Shown: positions 57,850 to 64,000 of the stretch, one piece after another
Position numbering within the stretch: the stretch's first letter is position 1
Layout of the letters: each line of letters starts with the position of its first letter
Made by a program: the position numbers and the translations under genes
Notes under the pieces: generated by a model
What the model was told of the DNA's origin: nothing
Seen by the model: the letters and a program-made list of their open reading frames with translations, nothing else
The model's database searches: none
NCBI RefSeq assembly: GCF_033568475.1
Contig: NC_133122.1
Location: 69,463,442 to 69,527,441 of the forward strand
Source: Henckelia pumila
Lineage: Eukaryota; Streptophyta; Magnoliopsida; Lamiales; Gesneriaceae
Length of the DNA: 64,000 bases
Direction: 5' to 3'

Positions 57850-59337
57850 ATGGTATCAGAGAGTTTTAGGTTAAAAATCCGGGAATTTTTTGAAGAATCT
57901 TCACACCGTCACCATTATATCGCTGATCACTCCATTCCCCTCGATCCCGTAACTAGTTGGCACACAAATATGTCAAAAGTGTCTGACAATTACAGCGCCA
58001 AGGCCACCACAAATATGTCAAAAGTGTCTGACAATTACAGCGCTAAGGCCACCATAGAGATCCCATCGAATGCGGGCAGCAATCTGATGTCAACCAGAGA
58101 GCTACAAAACATTCACACTCAGCATAGAAGTTGAATGGGAAGAACTACCTAAAATGATCTCAATTGGTTTGAACATTCTTGAAGGGAAAACGCAAACTGA
58201 GTCATCTACTTGGTACTGGCCCAAAGGGGGAGATCCTCGATTTCAATTATGGGATGAGCAAGACTCGATGGTGATGTCCTGGTTATGGAACTCTACTTTG
58301 CCTGAAATCAGTGACACGTGCAAGTTCCTCATCACTGCTGTAGAAATATGGGAGATAGTGAAGCAAACATACTCTAAAGTCCGGGATGTTGCACAAATCT
58401 ATGAAATCAAGACAAAGATTTCACAACTAAACAAGGAAGTTGGTCAATCACAGAATATTCCAATCTTCTACAAAGTTTGTGGCAAGGGATGAATCATTAT
58501 CAATACATACAAATGAAAATGCAGTGATGACACAGTACATCTTAAAAGGTTGGTAAAAAAAGATCAAATTTATGACTTATTGGCTGGATTAAATATTGAA
58601 TTTGATGCTGTGAGTACAAATTCTTGGAAAGCACATCTATCGACACTACATGAAACCACTGCAATTGTTTGAGCTGCAGAAGGAAGAAGGTGTGCTATGA
58701 TAGAACACATTTCATTTGAATAGTACAGTCCTCGCAACCACAGAAGGGAGGAACTTTAGGACTGAGCGGTCGGTAGGGAAGGATAATAAACAGCCTGATT
58801 TTTCATTGAAACAACAACAAAAAGATAACAATGGCTGATGGTTCTGCAACAACAGGAGCAGGACAAGGAGACATTGTTAAACAATACCCTCACTCTTAAA
58901 AAGGTCTTTCATGTCCCTAAACTATTTACAAATCTGTTGTCAATCCAAAAACTCACAAAAGACTCTAATTACAATGCTGTTTTCTGTCTCGCATTGTGTT
59001 TTCAGGAACAGGCCACAACGATTGGACATGCTTGAGAATAAACTGATCTCTACTATCTTGAAGAAACGAGTGGTCGGGATAGAGTTACGAACCTCTCCCC
59101 ATTTCCATTGCTTTCGGAGTTTTCTAAAGTCAATAAAGACCAGATTTGGCTCCGACACCTTCGTCTTGGTCACCCATCGTTTAGGGTCCTTAGGATTATG
59201 TTTCCTTTGTTGTTCAAAGATTTGGATATTGATAATTTTAAGTGTGATGTTTGTGAACTAGCAACACACAAACATGCCTCATTCCCAATAAGCAATAAAA
59301 GAACCATAGTTCGATTTAATCTCATATACAGTGACAT
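57850..59337 (+). pseudogene. Copia Gag/pre-integrase remnants
   Basis: Pieces in different frames line up in family order: a Gag piece with WPKGGDPRFQLWDEQDSMVM (58154-58492), DQIYDLLAGLNIEFDAV (about 58561), then the GAG-pre-integrase IWLRHLRLGHPSFRVL with a CDVCELA finger (59130-59270). The last frame ends in LIYSDI, where the integrase should begin. Several stops and shifts separate the pieces. A 45-bp tandem duplication (57964-58053) doubles 15 residues. Confidence 0.75.
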
Positions 59338-59830
59338 TTCGGAGGATAGTAAGGCATTTGTGAGGGGAAAATTGGTGTCCTTTGATGCGGCCACACTGAA
59401 TGAGTTTTTGGAAACACCGCTGGTGGATGAGATGGCATATGATGCGTTAAAAGCTAACCCGGAATATTTTGAAATCATCGATGCTTTATGCCATGAGGGT
59501 GTGACTTGAAGGGATCCCAACACACTCTTGAACCTACCAGAAAGGTTTCTTACGGTCGAACCTGCAGCGTGGTATGCATTCCTGATGAAGCGTATGATGC
59601 CAGCTTCTCACACGAGCGATGTGCAGGAGGAACGAGTCGTGGTGGTTTATACCCTTATGAAAGATATTCCGATTAACGTCAGCCGTTTGATTGTTCCCAA
59701 ATCCACCGATCCATCCATAGTAGAACTATCAGACTCTTCTTCCCCACCATAATCATCGAGTTATGCGTCCAAGCAGGGGTAGTTTTTTGAGAGGATGAGA
59801 AACGGTTGCAACCTATGAAGACAATTCGAA
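59338..59830 (+). pseudogene. Putative plant transposon protein, N-terminally fused to copia
   Basis: The frame reads EDSKAFVRGKLVSFDAATLN, has a TGA at 59507-59509, then continues in frame with PERFLTVEPAAW, MMPASHTSDV and DIPINVSRLIV. After that a shift moves the match (LFFPTIIIELCVQAGVV) to another frame. The blocks correspond one by one to those at 6637-5804. It follows the copia pre-integrase in the same frame (one open stretch from 59108 to 59509). Confidence 0.65.
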
Positions 59831-61478
59831 TCTCAAAGGCAAGAAGGGGGAACATGCTCAAGAATTCTCCAAGGATGAAGAAGAAGAGGAATGATCAGGC
59901 CGACCAGCACCAGCACTAGCCGCACGCCTCGCCATCGCACTACCAATTCGAAAGATGATAAACTATGTGCCTGGCAGCCCGTTAAAATCAATGTCAGTCA
60001 ATTAACAGTGCTTATCTCACCTCGATGCATGCTTTGATGAGAAGCATGACGACACAGATGGGTTTAGACACTTCCGTTTACCCACAGCCAACACAATACC
60101 CGCCACCTTTCAGTTCCAATATGCCGCTCCCAAGAAGGTGTACCACCACTGGAGGACGAATGATCAGGGGTGTTCCCTTTTTAATTCCGTTTCGCATTTA
60201 CTCTTTCATTTTGTTTCTATTTTACATTGTTGTACTGTGTCTATTGCATCGGGGACAATGCAATGTTTTAGTATGGGTAGGTTGATTTTTAGTGATTTTT
60301 AGTTGTCATGTCATGATTAAAAAAAAAAAGAATTGCATGCATCGAGTCATGTCTAGTCATTTGCACACTAATTTAGGTCGATAAAATGGTGACACATGGT
60401 CCATGACGAACATGAATTAATGACATACATACCTATCGAACTTTATCATTTCATAAGTTTAGGATGCCCTTGTGTTGAATCATGAAGTTTCTGATTGTGC
60501 GGTGAATGTCTTGAAGCATGTATGTAGTAACTAGTGAATTATGCGGATAGTGATGAAGTTTGTTGAGTTGTTTGAATCTTGAGCCAATACTTGGGAAACT
60601 CAAATGCATACCCGTTCAAACATTTCTTACACTCTATTAGCATGAATATGATCTAGTCATATTTTTTGTTACACTTGAACCGTTCTGAGCCTACAGAGAA
60701 AACATGTAATCCTATGTAACCCCCCTTGAGCCTAGTGGAGAATCGAGTGGTTTAACCCCATTCGAAAATATTCTCATTTAAAAATCGAGCCTTACGTTCC
60801 ACTATCATCCACTTGAAAATACAAGATCAATCCTATACCCATAGGGAGTACACAAGTGGTTCATAATTGCACCAGTTGAAAATTGTTTCTTGCAAAAAGA
60901 ATCTAAAAAATAAGAATGTAAGGTGAGAGGAGCCTTAAAAAAATATATTGAAATCAATTCAAAACGAATTCAAGGCTAGGAAAAAAGGGGGAATGTATGG
61001 AGTAGAAGAAAGTCAGATAAAAAATCTAATTGTGCATAATATATTCTTGATCGTTATACTCCCTTCTTTGCAAACACCGCTTCTTTTCTTTGGTAGCACA
61101 CACCTACTATACGCCTAAAAGTCCTGCTGATTTGTGTTTGCCGGGTGTTAAGTAGTAGAAATGAGATACACGAGAGGTCTACTTGCACCAACTTGTTAAT
61201 CGTGTTATTTTACACGTGTGCAAATGAATTCTACTTGAAGTGCATGCCACTGGAAACAACACGTTCACGTAACATTTAGAGATGTATTGTGAAAATTTCA
61301 ATGGGTATGCAACAACTACAGTTGTGCTTTAATCTTTGGGAAGTGTGTCAGAAAATTCGCCGAGGCATGAATACTAGCCATGGAATCATCTGTGAATTGG
61401 CCTTATTTCCTTTTGTGTTTAGTTGTGTTTTGTAACCTATTTTGCTCGAGGGCAAGCAAAATGTTAGCATGGTGAGGT
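59831..61478 (+). other. Non-coding 3' internal region of the Athila/Tat-like fragment
   Basis: No credible frame is present. TTGCATCGGGGACAATGCAA (60246-60265) and TTTGCTCGAGGGCAAGC (61441-61457) are self-complementary boxes, each followed by a purine-rich tract and GGTTGATTTTT. This resembles the region before the 3' LTR in Athila/Tat elements. The two boxes 1.2 kb apart may mark an old duplication or two primer sites. Confidence 0.4.
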
Positions 61479-61888
61479 TGATTTTTGCATGATTTTTAGT
61501 GTCGAGTCCGCATTTTTGTTCATTTATTTTGAAGTTTATGCCCACGAGCCACCCATGATAATTGTTGATTTATAGGTAAATTGGTAGAAAGGTAAAAAGT
61601 GGTAGAAAGATGAGTTCAAGTGGTGGAGAAAAAGAATGGAGGCAGAAGACTGGGCGCTAGGGTATGCAACAATGCACGCCCCAACGTGCGTGGAAGGAAA
61701 TTTGAAGTTTGAATCAAAGTGGCTCGCGCTAGGGCATGCAAAAATCTCCGCCTTAGCGCGAGCCGAAGGAACTTTATATAAGAAGTCGCGTCAAATAATA
61801 TTCTGCATAGATTTTGTGGGCCGAAGAGGAGAAGATTTGATGGACTATTGGATGGAGTAAAAAAATAAAAAAAACCTAGGGGCGGCAC
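61479..61888 (+). repeat. LTR-like segment of the Athila/Tat-like fragment
   Basis: It begins TGATTTTTGCATG after the primer tract. It has GGCTCGCGCTAGGGC and its near complement GCCTTAGCGCGAGCC at 61721-61765, then a TATATAAG box at about 61775. These are the promoter features of such LTRs. The right end is cut by the next block. Confidence 0.4.
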
Positions 61889-62162
61889 TGTAACACCCTA
61901 AAAATTTAAGGTACTTAAGAATGATTATTTACCAACGTTTGACTACCAACTAGAAAAATGAATTTAGATAGATTGATAAATCTATGGTTATCTACTAATC
62001 ATATCTACCTCTATGTCGTGTTTATCTATAAGCCATGCCTATCTATTAACAATACATAAATATTTAAAATAACCAAAATTAATAAATTCTCTCTTTTAGT
62101 GTTTCTAAGAAACATGCTAAATATCTTATCTTACTGATACAATGTACACCTAAACTAATTTA

Positions 62163-62475
62163 GGTAATGTACATGTGAAAGAATTAGGTACAATGTATAT
62201 TTGTAACAACTAGGTACAATGTATCTACGAAATAATTAGGTAATGTATATATGAAATAATTAGATACAATGTATATTTGAAGTAACTTGGTACATTGTAT
62301 CCGTGAAATAATTAGGTAGTGTATATCTGAAATAATTAGATACAATGTATATGTGAAATAACTAGGTACATTGTCTCTGTGAAATAATCAGGTACAATGT
62401 ATATGTGAAATAACTAGATACAATGTTTATGTGAAATAACTAGGTACATTATATCTGTGAAATAATTAGGTACAT
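62163..62475 (+). repeat. Tandem array of a 24-27-bp unit, about 12 copies
   Basis: The units follow TAGGTACAATGTATATGTGAAATAA with small length changes. Two alternating subtypes (TACAATGTATATGTG and TACATTGTATCTGTG) suggest a higher-order two-unit repeat. Confidence 0.85.
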
Positions 62476-62560
62476 AGATAGATTTATGAATAAATCATAT
62501 AAGATAACATTCATGCATCTAATACCGAAGCACATGTATCAATACATGTTTTCTAATGCC

Positions 62561-62569
62561 TATATAAAG
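62561..62569 (+). promoter_or_regulatory. TATA box in the TGTAACACCC block
   Basis: TATATAAAG lies about 90 bp after the tandem array. Confidence 0.4.
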
Positions 62570-62952
62570 CTAGTCATATTATCAATCACCCAACTTGCGT
62601 GTTCCATTCTAAGTCTCTTCATATTTCATCACTCAAGACTCTTTTCCACTTTAGGTTTGGTTTGTGATTAATATGAAGAGGGAAGAAAGCGCAAAAGCAA
62701 ATAAGCTCTTCCTTGTGATTTTTATTAGCCTAAGATTTGTCGCCCATCCCATACAATAAGTTACTCAGGTGAGGTTCCTCTCGTGAGGATTTTTTATGGT
62801 TCTTTTATAGCCCTTTGGCATTTGACCTGAAAATTATAATATGATAAATTTAAAATATTGTTTCATCATATTTATTGAAATCTGGCACATGCATATTTAT
62901 TATTATACCTATTGATCATATCATCGTAATGATTTGTTCTATTGATTGTATC

Positions 62953-64000
62953 TTTTTTTTTTTTTTTGATCAGAAACATAAATATTATTAATAATTAAAA
63001 TAATTAAAGTACAAATTGTGGACCAGTGATCCACTAATCCTCAAAAGAGGTTCAAGTAAATCTAGCTCAAAGCTAAGCTCCAATCCCTATACAAATCTGA
63101 AATAGCAAAATGTTGAAATTCTTTATATTGTGTAACCAAGTTGATCCGCTCAACTTTATCTTGTCCCAAGTAACTTCAATCGAATTTTCTTCATCTTCAA
63201 AGATCCTTCTGTTTCTTTCTAGCCAAACAATCCAACAAACGCAATGCCCTAAAACACCCCACAAAATTTGCCCCCTAGTTCCCAGTGACCAACCCAAATC
63301 TGCTCCGAATAGCTCTCTCGTGGAACCTGGTGCCACCCATGACAAACCCACTTCCTGCAGCAGCAACCACCATAAGGAACTTGTGTATGTACAATGAACC
63401 AACAAATGATCTTGACTCTCTGCCCCTTGTTTGCACAATACACACCAATTAGGGCTCAAGGAGCAATTCGGAAACCTCCTTTGAATCACATCACAAGTCG
63501 GCAATCTTCCCAACGCCGCTGTCCATGCGAATACCTTTACCTTAGAGGGAATCTTGGCCTTCCAGATTATGTGGAAAAGATCGAATTTTGGATACAAATC
63601 ATCCGAGAAGAAGGAATCAAAGAAGGATTTAACTGAAAACACTCCTGAATCAACCCACTTCCACCTCCGAACATCCTCCCCTCCCTCCACTAAGCTAACC
63701 CTACCCAAAACTTCCAACAAACTAGACAACTCACCCAGCTCCTCATCCCTAATATTACGACGAAGATGCAAATCCCACGAAGGAGAATTTAACGAAGAGA
63801 TGGAGTCGCTAGAAAGAAAATGAGAAATGGATTTATTATGAGCGCTAGAGATCTGAAAAAGTGAAGGAAACAGAAACTGAAATGAGAATTGCCCTAATTC
63901 TATTTCCCCCTTTGACCTCTAACCTCACTGATTGAATAAAATCCGGATAAATCCTAGAGATGAACTTCCAGGGACTCCGAAAAGTGTTATATTTTGCCAG
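62953..64000 (-). mobile_element. 3' end of an L1-type LINE
   Basis: The T run at 62953-62967 is the poly-A tail of a minus-strand element. A short 3' untranslated region and the end of ORF2 follow to the window edge. The rest of the element and its right duplication are outside. Confidence 0.8.
63073..64000 (-). pseudogene. LINE ORF2, C-terminal zf-RVT region
   Basis: The frame from about 63900 down to the TGA/TAG region at 63073 has WKAKIPSKVKVFAWTAALGR and the zinc-binding pattern CVLCKQGAESQDHLLVHC (C-x2-C-x7-H-x4-C) of the RT zinc-binding domain, then WIVWLERNRRIFEDEE. Further upstream (63920-64000) the match SPWKFISRIYPDFIQSVRLE is in another frame, so a shift lies near 63880-63900. 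ORF2 normally supplies endonuclease and reverse transcriptase; only its tail is here. Confidence 0.8.

Larger units (their letters stand above)
57638..59337 (+). mobile_element. Short-LTR Ty1/copia fragment
   Basis: A 212-bp LTR is followed by a tRNA-iMet primer site and decayed gag and GAG-pre-integrase coding sequence. It is cut at about 59337 by, or fused to, an Athila/Tat-like element. RT, RNase H and the second LTR are not in the window. It lies just 5' of a cyclase exon, in what should be an intron. Confidence 0.7.
59338..61888 (+). mobile_element. Athila/Tat-like element fragment
   Basis: In order there are a damaged plant transposon protein, about 1.6 kb of non-coding DNA, a self-complementary box with primer tract, and LTR-like DNA from 61479. 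It is the same broad family as the element hosting the large nest, but in plus orientation. Its 5' part is missing at the junction with copia. Confidence 0.55.
61889..62952 (+). repeat. LTR-like block beginning TGTAACACCC
   Basis: TGTAACACCCTAAAAA is a typical gypsy LTR start. The block has a tandem array (62163-62475) in the U3 position and a TATATAAAG box at 62561. No matching LTR end was found before the LINE tail at 62953, so it may be truncated. Confidence 0.4.

Noticed and set aside
61636..61888. Open frames on both strands of the LTR-like segment
   Set aside because: Both overlap the TATA box and the GC dyads of the LTR, and neither resembles a protein family.
62163..62475. CRISPR-like regular repeat array
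   Set aside because: The units are directly adjacent with no unique spacers, and the DNA is a plant nuclear retroelement region.
61889..62888. Solo LTR with TSD GGCAC (61884-61888 and 62884-62888)
   Set aside because: The sequence before the second GGCAC does not end in CA and does not mirror TGTAACACCC, so the 5-base match is probably chance.

Overview
The window is nuclear DNA from a flowering plant, most likely a eudicot. The evidence is intron-containing plant genes (an RLCK-VII kinase and the 3' exons of a triterpene cyclase), a U2 snRNA gene with a plant-type USE and TATA promoter, and long plant Ty3/gypsy and Ty1/copia elements. An asterid such as a member of Lamiales is possible, but I cannot prove it from the sequence.

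Positions 1-36.5 kb are a deep nest of retrotransposons inside one minus-strand plant-mobile-domain (PMD) gene. That gene survives as three collinear pieces (36523-36354, 3828-3466 and 1944-1754). The pieces read on in one frame once three insertions are removed: a gypsy element leaving the window on the left (1-1753), a solo LTR (1945-3460, TSD TGAGC) and an Athila/Tat-like element (3829-36348, TSD AGACC). Inside the Athila-like element lie a decayed gypsy-like element (7151-15380, itself carrying a solo LTR with TSD GCTTG) and a gypsy array in the order LTR-internal-LTR-internal (35035 back to 15424). The shared middle LTR of that array was later split by a nearly complete, young copia element (19373-28800, TSD AGATC). 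The order of insertion can therefore be read directly from the target-site duplications. All the polyproteins carry stops or frameshifts.

Positions 36.5-49.6 kb are AT-rich intergenic DNA. It holds a SIRE-like LTR, a 71-bp tandem duplication, a complete-looking U2 snRNA gene (minus strand, 39837-40032), several MITEs (two share a family with 9-bp duplications), a tRNA-derived SINE with a perfect 18-bp duplication, and a 736-bp inverted repeat able to form a long hairpin.

Positions 49.6-57.6 kb are the genic island. A six-exon receptor-like cytoplasmic kinase gene (plus strand, 401 codons plus stop) faces, tail to tail, the last four exons of an oxidosqualene cyclase (minus strand, cycloartenol-synthase-like C-terminus). 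The upstream exons of the cyclase are not in the window, because positions 57.6-64 kb are again stacked transposable elements: a short-LTR copia fragment fused in frame to an Athila/Tat-like fragment, an LTR-like block with a 24-27-bp tandem array, and the 3' end of a LINE.

I found no evidence of a new enzymatic or defence system. The most unusual signals are the reassemblable PMD gene, the dense TCGGA-N3-TCCGA arrays in three gypsy LTR families, the 736-bp inverted repeat, and the templated filler at one deletion junction.
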